The translations under genes and the position numbers were made by a program. From Favolaschia claudopus (taxonomy: Eukaryota; Basidiomycota; Agaricomycetes; Agaricales; Mycenaceae), in assembly GCA_037176885.1 (NCBI GenBank), contig JAWWNJ010000014.1:1860001-1924000 (forward strand): 64,000 nucleotides of DNA, in the 5' to 3' direction. Shown here piece after piece: positions 1 through 9,118 of the stretch. Position 1 is the first letter of the stretch, and each line of letters opens with the position of its first letter. The notes beneath the pieces are model-generated. The model had not been told where the DNA came from, ran no database searches, and worked only from the letters and a program-made list of their open reading frames with translations.

Positions 1-117
1 TGTGTGATATATTGCCACTATTGCAGACTGCAATGGGTTGCAGGGGGCCTCTGGTTTGCGCAAAGTTCAACTGTCACGCTTTTGGCGGAGAAAGTCGACA
101 GCGTGACACGAGCGCAA

Positions 118-272
118 CTTCCGCGGTCAAACTGCACCAGACGTTATTTCTCAATCAATCTGCCTCGCTAACATCTCCACATCTCAACATTTCCCTTTTA
201 GGGTGAATGCGCGAGCGCAGCGAGCGGTGCGGGTGGTGCTCTATAACTTCTGGGAACGAGACTAGAGATTTC
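118..272 (+). repeat. Inverted repeat partner of 4480-4600
   Basis: This stretch matches the reverse complement of about 4480-4600. Shared blocks include CTGCCTCGCT, a run through CTTTTAGGGTGAAT, a small GCGAGC palindrome and GTGCTCTATAAC followed by GAACGAGACTA. The palindromic part differs between the copies but stays palindromic. The pair could be the ends of a 4.4-kb unit or two dispersed copies of one repeat; the left copy runs close to the window edge. Confidence 0.6.
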
Positions 273-277
273 TTCGA

Positions 278-540
278 TTTGGCCTGTTCAAAATCCTGAC
301 TTTTTGGCCTGTTTTTGCGCGACGGCCTGGTCTAAATCCTGGCCGAAACCGCGGCAGGGGAGAAGTTTTTTCGGAAAATGTCTCAGAAATGGCCCGATTT
401 GAGCCGAAAAATTGGCCTGATGCCAGAATCCTGACTTTTTGGGCTAATGTCTGGGTCTAGGCCTGTATGTATCCTGATTTTTTGCTCGGGATCTGTCCTG
501 ACTTTTTGGCCGTCAGAAAATCAGGCCTTCATGGGGATTA
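278..540. repeat. Degenerate short direct repeats, no gene
   Basis: Noncoding stretch built from degenerate repeats of a unit resembling GGCCTG followed by AATCCTGACTTTTTGG, seen about five times. I find no open frame or known family here. Confidence 0.45.
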
Positions 541-1289
541 TCATCGGCCCTGCGCTGTCGCCTTGTCGGAAGAAGTGGGGCCAGATCTCTGGATCTGTCA
601 GGAAAATGTCGATTGCCTGAATGGTTGCCCCATTTTAAATTGACAGAAAGGGTGGTTGGTGCGGAGCAGGCAAGCGAGCAGGGCCGAGCTACTCGACTGA
701 CTCTAATTTACATTCACTTTGTGGCCCCTCCCGATCCCCCGGTAAATTAGCAAAGAACAACGCGCACGAACAGTAGACACACCACCTGGCCGCCACGTTG
801 GCCGTGCGAGGCTTCTCATAAGATTTCCCAGAAAGTAGATGTCGGTTGGGAAAGGATTACACTTGAGTTTGGGAGTCCGATGCTCCGGTGGAGTGTTATC
901 GCCTCCGAACCGGGGCGGGCCAAAACTTGGATCATATTGGCGAGATAGACCGAAATCGATAATGCTTACTCGTGGCCAACATTCAGTGCGTGTGATAGGA
1001 TGCGTGGGCTTCTGGTACGTCGAATCTACCCAGGGCGAAGCAGGATGGAATTTGCCGTCGGGATATATGTCGGGGTCCTCAACGAAATTGGTGAAATTAC
1101 AATCTCTGCTTCGAGTCAAGTGAACATCACGTAGATAAAAACCACAGAGGGTGGAGTTGACCGATGGGCAATATAGATTCAATGCATATACTGAATTGCC
1201 TGTTACAGATTCGAAAGCTAAGCAGCTGTGGATTTATATATATATATAAAATACGCGGCCAACCTCCAGCACTTGCCGGATAGCGTCTA

Positions 1290-1942
1290 CAGTCGTGGCC
1301 AGTCAAACACGACAAATCAATTTTTGGTCGGGATTTTTATTTCTGAATATATCTGGCACCAGAATCAAACTCCACTCGAAAAAAGACGCATTTTAAGCAT
1401 ATAATCGAATATTTTCCACGAGAAATGGGGTCCGGCCAATATTTTGGACGACTTGAACGAAAATTGTGAGGGGCAAACCTGACCCTGGGGAGCTTTTTTG
1501 GAGTAGATATAGCTAGATTGGTTGTGCAAGCTGCATTTCGAGGCCTTCTACCTCGATTGCGACCGAATTCACTCTGAAACTGAAAGCCAGAACAGTTTCG
1601 GCAGCTTCACATGAGCCCACGTGGTTGTTGATCCGACAATGTTGTTCCATTTATTGCGCCATAACGGTCGTTGAAATTTTTCGTCTCATACACCATCAGA
1701 TTCTACTACTCAAAAGGCGTCGATTCCATATCTTTTCAATATTTTAGGCTTACATAAAGGGGTGCGGCCAACTTTGAGGCCCTCTCGGATCACTAAACTC
1801 GTTCTCCCGGCCGATCCGCTCGTTGAAATATGTTACTTTGGGTACCAATCGAGAGCTCTCGATGAGATCTATCGATTCCGATGGTTTTCGGAAGCATGGG
1901 AAGTCATTGATCAATTTTGTTGTGTTTGACTGTCCACGACTG
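1290..1942. mobile_element. Pogo/Tc1-mariner-like MITE with TA target duplication
   Basis: Both flanks are TA (1288-1289 and 1943-1944). The ends are inverted repeats beginning CAGTCGTGG, similar over about 40 nt (one end reads CAGTCGTGGCCAGTCAAACA, the other CAGTCGTGGACAGTCAAACA). There is no transposase frame inside, so it is non-autonomous. It sits in the kinase coding region, and the TA fits the kinase frame (GTG GTA GAC). Confidence 0.88.
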
Positions 1943-2148
1943 TACCACTTCGCCGACGGTGTCAAAGAGGGGGTAGTTGAATTGTATACATAAGTGCATC
2001 ACAATGAATTTCAAGTCCGCGTTATCTGGGTCCTGCAGCACGTCCAGAATGGAGATGCAGTGATTCCTTGGGTTATCCCAGTGAGGTGCAGCCGACAGCA
2101 GCTGCCCAATTCGAACTTCGTGGGTGTGTGCGGAGGTGCGAATGGCCT

Positions 2149-2638
2149 CAAGGGGGCACCGGCATTCTAAAAAAATATATAGGGCCGTTTTTTTCTTTTC
2201 CGACCTCTGGGCTGAGCTAACTAACTAACGTAAGCACTATATACGGCAATATGTTCCCACGGTTAAGTCGCCGGAGTGCGTTCACCTGAAGTTCACCCCG
2301 TAAATAAATTTATTGGAGGTCGGGTAACTGTTCTCTTGTCTTCAGAAGAGTAGCCAGAGCAGATTGGATGCTTTCCGACTTTCTTTGAACGGCAAACATA
2401 GCAACATTAGGTTGACAGCTTGGCCAAACAAAGCCACATTGACACTGACTACAGCGGAGCGGCAACTACATCCCCTAGAAAGCCGCATGTAGACCTAAAA
2501 CCAGTGTTTCCCACTCAAACAGACTACCAGAAGCTGGTTCCGCTCAAATTTTGGTGGGGTCAATTTTTTTTTTCCGGCCTGGCGGCCGGACTAACTAACC
2601 AGCCCTTAGTCGCCGGTTAGATTGCCGGTGCCCCCTTG
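2149..2638. mobile_element. hAT-like MITE with 8-bp target duplication
   Basis: The perfect 8-bp duplication AATGGCCT lies at 2141-2148 and 2639-2646. The ends are perfect 15-bp inverted repeats, CAAGGGGGCACCGGC and its complement. An 8-bp duplication points to the hAT superfamily. No coding capacity is seen. It interrupts the kinase N-lobe. Confidence 0.9.
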
Positions 2639-2869
2639 AATGGCCTTCAATAACACACGCTTTCCGCCGGTCGTTACCGCATCTATAAGGTTCGTTCGCT
2701 TGGAAAACTCGCGTCGGTCGAAATTCGGCAAAGCAGCGTAGAACTTGAAGGTCGGATCATAGTAGGTACTGGGTAGCCAGAAGGGAAAAAACGCGAAAAA
2801 GAATGCAAAAAAGGAAGGAGGAGTATTTCATTGAATAGCTCGCGTGCTGCTTAGACCAGCTTCGCAAAT

Positions 2870-3075
2870 TAATTGGGGGAGCTTGAGGTGGTCGAAATCC
2901 GGATGGCTGTGCAAAGTGCTGGCCTGATCTCCCACGCGTACACCATCAAAAATGATGGTGTAACCTTTGAAATCCTGTCCCCACCTGTCCATGGATTCAG
3001 CAGCAGCACCCTAGACAATGAATATCTCTTTCTGTGGGGCCACAAAGGATGTTGAAATTCACAGATATGTTTAGA
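2870..3075 (+). repeat. Dispersed repeat R2, copy 1 (continues at 3706-3760)
   Basis: Similar at roughly 70 percent by eye to 28960-29250. The conserved core has CCATGGAT..CAGCAGCACC, then AATATCTCTT..TGTGGGGCCACAAAG, and resumes after the 3082-3699 insert with GTGTTGCA..CTGCATGAAAG. Short open frames in the two copies share YLF-WGHK-C, but I do not treat them as genes. The superfamily is unknown. Confidence 0.55.
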
Positions 3076-3081
3076 ACTAGT

Positions 3082-3699
3082 GTTGCCGCGGCTCGGCTAC
3101 GGCTACGGCTAGCTCGGCTCGGCTTTTGATGGCTCTCGGAGCCATCACTACAAAAGCGCCGAGCCGAGCCATTTATAAACGGCTGGCTTAGGCGGCTTGC
3201 AGCTAAGCCGCGGCTCAGGCACGGCTCAGAGGGTTTTGAAAAACCTGGAGTTTGAGCTTAGCCATCGGATGGCTTACTGGTAGCTTTCAAACACGATCTC
3301 TTTAATATCTGCATGATTTTTAGCCCGTATGAGCTCTCAGTAGCACCGCGGGCAACGTGGCTCGCTAAAATATCATTAAATTTATTTTTAAATCACTTTT
3401 CTCATGCTCGACAGAACCGCTGCAATCGACTTCGACTGACAGCGCAGGCGTGAGGTTTCGAGCTGAAGCGCTGAAGGTTAGTGGAGGAGTCCAGGGGTGC
3501 ATTTGGAAGCATTTGGACAACTTATGCACCCCCCAACAAAAGCTGAACAAAACTGTCCTGAGCTGCGGCTGAGCCGGCTTCGAGCCGGCTCGAGCCTGAG
3601 CCGAGTCACATAGAGCCGCCTTGGCAACGGCTGGGCTCAGCTCGGCTTAAAATAGCTCGGCTCAGTCGGCTAGCCGGAGCCGAGCTGAGCCGCGGCAAC
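3082..3699. mobile_element. Foldback/MITE with CCGCGGC-type inverted repeats
   Basis: Ends are GTTGCCGCGGCTC and its complement, each bordered by ACTAGT (3076-3081, 3700-3705). ACTAGT is itself a palindrome, so it may be a 6-bp target duplication or part of the repeat. The subterminal parts are crowded with GGCTCGGC/AGCC words. The related R2 copy at 28960-29250 lacks this segment, so that copy serves as an empty site. No transposase frame. Confidence 0.75.
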
Positions 3700-3825
3700 A
3701 CTAGTTGTAACAGTGTTGCACTATGCATGAAAGGGCAGTTTGCTGGCTATTGATCAACCTGTTTACAGCTTGCTCCCAATGAGTCCCCCCTACAATTTAG
3801 TTATAATGCAAATCCCCGGGCAATG

Positions 3826-3996
3826 CTCTTCTACGTCGCTTAGAGCTCACACCTCGTATCTATTGTTGCGGGTCGCTCGCACAAACTCCCGATTATCATA
3901 CTTGTCAAATAGCCTGGGGCATTTTTAGCGATGAGATTGCTCGTTGTGGTGATCTAAGCGGATGAATAGCGACCTGGGTCGCCCGCACAACGTCCC
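3826..3996. mobile_element. Degenerate MITE of the 47449-47647 family
   Basis: The right end (3950-3996, followed by TA) has GCGACCTGGGTCGC and a GCACAACGTCCC terminus, closely like the right end at 47647. An internal GTCGCTTAGAGCTC block is also shared. The left terminus is decayed and set only approximately. Confidence 0.55.
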
Positions 3997-4479
3997 TAAT
4001 AATTATCAAGATCATGATATCCACCACAATGTCTGTCACAGAATTTCTCTGGCCCATTCCGTTATCCGGTCCGCCGTCCAATTAAAGCTCGTGCCTCGTC
4101 GTCAAATGAGCCTGGGGTTCCTGATTACGGGCAGAAACCAGCAGGGTGGGCTCAAGTCCTTTTGAATATAAATTGTGATAGAAAGCGGAGGCAAGAGCAT
4201 GATTGTCAAAGAAGCGCCGCTTGAGACTGGTGCTACTCGGATTCCACCGAACACAATAGGGTTCTGGCATCTGCGAGAAAAGCACTCTCACAGACCTTGG
4301 TTCATTCAGCGCATTTAAAATAGAAAGCTATTTATTTTTCACCTGTTGTGAGCTTTGAAGTAATCCATGAATCCTGTACGCCGCGCAGGGGGCTCCTCAG
4401 TGTTTTTAACCGAAACCGGTGCCCGAAGTCGGCCCTTGAACGGACAATATTTCATTTAGCGCTTTGGACAAGCTTTGGA

Positions 4480-4600
4480 GTAGTCTCGTTCCGACGTTAT
4501 AGAGCACTTTCACCCACACCGCGAGCTTCGCTCGCGGATTCACCCTAAAAGGGCAATGTTGAGATGTTGAAATGACAGCGAGGCAGAATGATGGTAAAAT
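4480..4600 (-). repeat. Inverted repeat partner of 118-272
   Basis: Reverse-complement match to 118-272. The GCGAGC/GCTCGC palindrome inside it differs in sequence from the left copy but remains a palindrome. Confidence 0.6.
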
Positions 4601-5150
4601 TTGATCGCGGGTAGTGCCTATTTGTAGGACCCATGGATTGGATAAAATAGTGGCTCCTTTGGGCCCGAGGACCAAACAACGGTCCCGCTCCAGGGAGCAC
4701 AAGAGCCACCAGTGGCTCACCGCAACCTCTCTAACGATGATAAACACGCACTAAATGTACACCGTTCTCATTACCCAAATTAGCCTGAAAACCTCGCCGA
4801 GCCCTCCTATTACACCTCAAGCAGAAAGCTATAGTTTTCCAGTGATTCGGTGCCGAATATCTCTTGTACTAGTGCTATTTTGCGAATCGGAGTGGGCGCG
4901 TTGGGATACAGGCTGGGAAAGGCCGAAAGTGGGAGAGCTGGATGTCTGGGAGGTTGCCTTCTCCCGGCGTTTCTCATCTGCGCAGAGCTGGGTCGACCGT
5001 CGATGTAGAAAAAGACCAGAGATGATTGATATCATGTCAATCAAGACCGGAACTTTCGGGATCAAGTCGGAACAGAATAGAATGCCATAAGCCTCCACAG
5101 GCTTGATTAATGAGCCTTTTGTTTTCCGAGGAAAAAGTGTAACAAATTAA
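4600..5150. other. No feature recognised
   Basis: Short open frames occur on both strands, including a 111-aa plus-strand one at 4755-5090, but none has a family signature, splice pattern or upstream context that I can support. Confidence 0.4.
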
Positions 5151-5264
5151 TTTCCTCAATTTATCGGGCCAACAAGTTAATTGTTAAGTTCTAAGTTTCT
5201 CATTTAGAATATGGGCCTCAGAAACTAGTTAGAATACAATTGATTTATTGGAGTCAGAAATGTA

Positions 5265-6493
5265 CAGCTCGATGGTGATCAGCTTTGATGTTTTTGATCT
5301 CTGCCCAGCAAATGTATCGCAAAAATTCCAAGGTTCTTCAGGCAACTACTAGAAGATACAACAAGTAGATATACCATAAAGCTATGGCCAGTTTTAACTT
5401 GAAATGTAGTACGACGATCGAAACAAAATATTGATCCCAAATGTCACAATTCCGGCTCCTTGGTGAACGCATGTCACACGTCACCTTTCTCATTTGGCTC
5501 GTCCTCCTCGTCCTCGTCCTCATCCTCCACGACCGGCAGCTTCGGTTTCTTGCCCAATTTCGGCTTCGGGGGCAGGTCTTTCTTCCTCAAACCAGTTTCC
5601 TGCAGCTTGGAGCACTCGGAAGTCCAGTTCTCGACCGCAGCATTGTGCTGGTGCTTCATCTCAGCCCACTCCTGCTCAATCTCTGCTCGCAGCTCCTTCC
5701 TTCGCTCCCGCTCGACCCTCTTCTTCTCCTTCCCAGCTTCCTTCGCCCTCTTCCCCTCGTTGATCTCATTAGGATGAGGGGGAAGCCTCGATCCGCGGAC
5801 TCGCGCATGAACTGCACGAGTGCCCACTCCGTGACGATGGGGACTTTTTGCTGCTTTTGGTTTGCTTCTCGAATACTGTGACCACCTTGTACTCGTCGAG
5901 ATAGTGTCATCGTATTTGAATGACAATTGCGAGATATTTTTGGGCTTGCCTAGGGTGGCGGGCTTGACACGCTCCCGCTCGTACTCCGCCAGTGCCGCCG
6001 CTATATTTGCTTCTTTTCGTCGACTCTTCTCATGGGCTTTGACCCATGAGAACTGGACAGTAAGGATTGGCCAGAGAAGACGGAGAGAGGTGACAAACAG
6101 ACGCGTCAACAAACAGGTGTCACGCTTCCACGTGCATGATCTTGTCCATTTCCGTTCGACCGCATCTTTCGCCGGATCCTCTCACATATGCGCTAGGAAA
6201 CATAGCAAATATTAAGATCTTTTGACCAGAATTTGTTCTGAGGCAAAAAGTTCCCCCGTTGCAGCAGGATCCCCGATAAGAAAGTCACCAATTCCTTGAT
6301 TTCTCACGGATTGACACAAAAGCCGGCTTCGAGCAATACTCATTGTCTTTCTGCATCCCAAATTAATACAGTAGGTAGTGCTAACGTGAGGCATAGAGTC
6401 CCGAACTAATTGACGAGTCTGCGGTCAACGGGTGTGACGAAAGAAAAATAATCACCATCGACCCCTCCTTCCCCATTGAGCCTTACTACACTG
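5265..6493. mobile_element. Pogo-like element, internal-deletion derivative
   Basis: Bounded by TA at 5263-5264 and 6494-6495. The other R1 copy reads straight through this point as CAGAAATGTAACTAG, a clean empty site. Ends are CAGCTCGATGG on the left and, reading inward from the right, CAGTGTAGTAAGGCTCAATGG minus its last base; the left end seems to have lost about 9 nt. It carries the remnant of an HTH_psq/DDE transposase on the minus strand (5474-6112). At 1229 bp it is too short for the full protein. Confidence 0.85.
5474..6112 (-). pseudogene. Truncated pogo-type transposase (HTH_psq N-terminus joined to coiled C-tail)
   Basis: The N-terminal part reads RRKEANIAAALAEYERE and SQLSFKYD, the pattern of the HTH_psq region of agaricomycete pogo-like transposases. 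A neighbouring frame (5656-5910) holds ESADRGFPLI, the CENPB-type HTH that normally follows, so a frameshift has occurred. The C-terminal part is a charged coil with NWTSECSKLQETGLRKKDLP and an acidic tail, typical of the end of these proteins. The DDE catalytic core is absent. It lies inside the element at 5265-6493, whose TA borders agree with a pogo origin. Not functional as a transposase. Confidence 0.75.
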
Positions 6494-6829
6494 TAACTAG
6501 ATTATATAAATTCTTACTCTATATCTAAGTCTAATAAATGAGTTATATCTTGGAATTTTTCACGAGCAAATAAATCAGACACGTTTTGCCAAGTATCCGT
6601 CCCAGATAAAAGAGATAGTGAACTTCGGCTTTAAAGCCCCCGTAAACGCTTCAAGATATGTAACAATTCTTATTGAGTGTTTGCGGACAAGAAATTTGAA
6701 GTTTCTTGACTCGTTTGTGGGCCGAATAAACTGGACCAGAAACATTAGGTTTTGCAGACAATTAAATGTATCTGCAGATCGTCTGCAGATCATCCGCAGA
6801 CGATATGCGGACGATCGTCAAGAACGAAG

Positions 6830-8340
6830 CCGGGCCCGCGTAGAAGACGTGAGGCAAAGCACTGAAACGGATGGGTTGGGCAGCGTACCAGCAGCTAGAC
6901 ATCCGAGAGGTGGGTTTACGAGGGTGGTGTTGGCGTCGAGGGCGGGGAGACGGAGTTCAGAGGGTGCGGCGAATGATAGTAGCAAGTGGCGAGCGAGTTG
7001 GCGTTGTTGCGAGTGGCGATGGCTGAACGATTGCGCAGCGGGGCTGGGAGGGTGCGGGCAGGCAACAGACGAAAACGACTGTGAAAGGATGAAAAGATTA
7101 AACTGGGAAGGCGGGGAGTAGGTGAGGACGCACCTGCATCACTCAACCCATTCGCCTTGTCTCGTCTCCGTTCACTTCGTTTGACGCAGTCCGAGTTGTG
7201 GGCGCGGCGGTCAGCGTCGTGTTTCGGTTAGCCGGGCTGAGAGAGAGGTCGGCAAGTATTCGGGGCGCAGAACGAGGCGTTCGACAGACGACAGCAAGAA
7301 GAACTATGATCTTCACCGCAACCGGAACGGGGACAAGGGTGGGCGCGGGCGCGGGCAAAACCCGATGTCGCAGCTGTGTGCGAGGTAGTTAGCACATGGA
7401 AGGGGATTGAGAAGAGGACGAGAACAGAAACGCACCAAGAACGGAAGCAACGGCTCTACCCTCAGGACCGAGGGAACGTGAAAGCGGGTGAGACTATGAA
7501 GGCAGTGGCGCTAACCGGGAAGACGCTGCGTCGCCGACGACGATTCGCAAGAGATTCGCGGGCCCTGGAATGAAAGGTCATCATCAGGGGCTCGAGAATT
7601 TCAGGAAAGAAAGACTCGATGCGGCAGAGAGGCGGCTGTAGCGCCAGTCGGGTTGGCGGATGGCGGCAACGCGATACACAATCGAGCATGGCGGCGGTGT
7701 TGGCAGCCAGCGATTGAGAATGACTGCAAGAAGGGGGAAGCATTAAGATCAGGGATGGGGAGTAGGCGGGCACGCACCTTGGCAATTTCCCATCTCGTCT
7801 CCGTACTCTCTCGTCGTATATGTATGTAGTTTGGTGCGTCTCAGCCAGCGGGGTTTGTGTAAGGCGGGTCGGCGAACGGGGGAAAGAAGGAACGATTTCG
7901 TTTGACTGTTACGGCGAAGCGCTCTTGGGAAGGTGTTGAGAGCGTGCGAGAGCGTACGTGAAACTAAGGATAAGTTAGATGGAGAAGCGGGCGAGCGGCG
8001 GACGCGCACCTTGTTTGAGGTCAGTGTGCCTCCTCGAGTCGCGTTTGATTGGCGGCGTGCGCACCATTGCGCGACTTCGTCAATAATACGTCGTCGAACG
8101 GGGAAGCAGCTGGTTGAAGCCGAGAGCGAGAGGTTGTTGGTGATTGGTGTGGATGGAGGTAGAGGGAGAGGTGAGCGTAGGTGTGTATGGTGTTGTTGGG
8201 TTAGACCTTGTTTTCGTTTGTGCCTGCGCTCAAAAGCTCTGCCTGGCACTGAACCCACGATTCGCCAGCACTGACACTCTCTCCCACTGGTTTCCCGCGC
8301 GAACACTTCCACTACTTGCATCGTTCGCGCGTGCGCTGGT
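6830..8340. other. CpG-rich intergenic stretch, no gene called
   Basis: GC-rich sequence with many CG dinucleotides. On the minus strand a donor-like junction AAG/GTGCG appears near 7775 and 8010, with a similar CAG/GTGCG near 7130; each is followed by a GC-rich run with YCCGCC. This might be a duplicated noncoding first exon or promoter. No long frame has a recognisable product. Confidence 0.35.
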
Positions 8341-8383
8341 TAATCACAACAAAATACAGCTTGGTTTTGAAACGTTTTTGCCC

Positions 8384-8956
8384 ATGTCAACGTCCAACCC
8401 TCAACTAGCTGCCGGTGAGTACCTCGAACTTTGTGCGAGTAGGGATCTTACCAGTTCAGCTTTGTCGGGTATTGGGTATACTTTGCCTGCGGAGTCCACA
8501 AAATATCAACACACTCATACCATAACCGAGCTTGACGCTGCCCTCGCACGCCCTCCGTCTGACGCAGACGGGCCCGGCCACGTATATTTGATGAGGACGA
8601 AAGATTTGGACGGCGGTATCGAATCCAAGGTGGGGTTTTCAAACGATCCCGATCGTCGGCTCGGCGAATGGGGGCGCCAATGCTATCTATCCGGATTTGA
8701 GCTGGTTGCGACCGTCCCTACACTTCATGCTCGTAAGCTCGGTGCGTCCTGCGCGCTCACTTCAATTTCCTAAAAAATAATCTTGTCAGAACGTGTCGTG
8801 CACAAGTTCTTCAAAATTGCCGACCTGTGGATAGAGCCGTATTGCTGCGAGTCATGTTTCGTACACCATCGTGAGAAATTTGAAGTTGATGAAATTGGCG
8901 GAATTCCGGCGGCTGAGAGTATCACAAGGATTCTTAGGGATTTGGTGGATTCTTAG
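8384..8956 (+). CDS. T5orf172/GIY-YIG domain protein (MUG113-like)
   Basis: Two exons, 8384-8741 and 8790-8956 (intron GTGCGT..TCAG), give 174 aa. The domain covers about residues 65-130: VYL for the first tyrosine motif, KVGFS for the second, DPDRRL with the arginine, then LERVVHKFF with the probable catalytic glutamate and histidine. The family (T5orf172, DUF1766, relatives of fission-yeast Mug113) shares the GIY-YIG nuclease fold; catalytic activity here is inferred, not shown. The last third has CCESC, a possible metal site. The ATG at 8384 was chosen because it follows a noncoding leader; in-frame upstream codons lie in that leader. The glutamate codon is split by the intron. It lies tail to tail with the Tnp2 gene. 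All residues expected for an active GIY-YIG appear present. Confidence 0.85.
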
Positions 8957-9118
8957 ATAGATTGAAAGAGACTCACCGATTCATAGACGCACTGTAAATT
9001 AGTCGGGTTTCCACAAATTTGCCGTGCACAGCACAGTTGATTGACATATTGTGTCAATCGGAAGCCGGACCGACTGGCGGTGACGTCAAAACGCGAGCGA
9101 GATGAAGAAATGAATCTA

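Larger units (their letters stand above)
780..2770 (-). pseudogene. Basidiomycete-type protein kinase pseudogene split by two transposons
   Basis: Three minus-strand blocks together resemble the protein-kinase-like family common in basidiomycetes. Block 1 (about 2770-2647) ends with VLLK, the probable ATP lysine near 2646. Block 2 (about 2140-1945) carries the hinge region, including DPRNHC-like and VMHL residues. Block 3 (about 1287-1245, then 1130-780) has a catalytic loop SRDCNFTN (HRDxxxxN with H to S), the DFG motif in IIDFGLS near 950, and a PEH/CNPFPTD segment. Blocks 1 and 2 are separated by a hAT-like element and blocks 2 and 3 by a pogo-like element. At both junctions the frame continues if the insert and one target duplication are ignored. 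An intron probably lies around 1245-1130. Start, N-terminus and C-terminus are not identified. As it stands it cannot encode an intact kinase; the His replacement also argues against activity. Confidence 0.8.
5151..6822 (+). repeat. Dispersed repeat R1, copy A (split by 5265-6493)
   Basis: The parts 5151-5264 and 6494-6822 form one unit of about 440 bp that matches the reverse complement of 24045-24665. It contains AATTTATCGGGCC, repeated AAGTTTCTC/GAAACTT words and a terminal block of overlapping CTGCAGAT/ATCCGCAGA palindromes. I could not assign a superfamily. Both copies were later hit by different TA-target elements. Confidence 0.75.

Noticed and set aside
8144..8383. Earlier in-frame start for the GIY-YIG protein
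   Set aside because: The extension has leader-like composition and no domain; the ATG at 8384 gives the usual family length.
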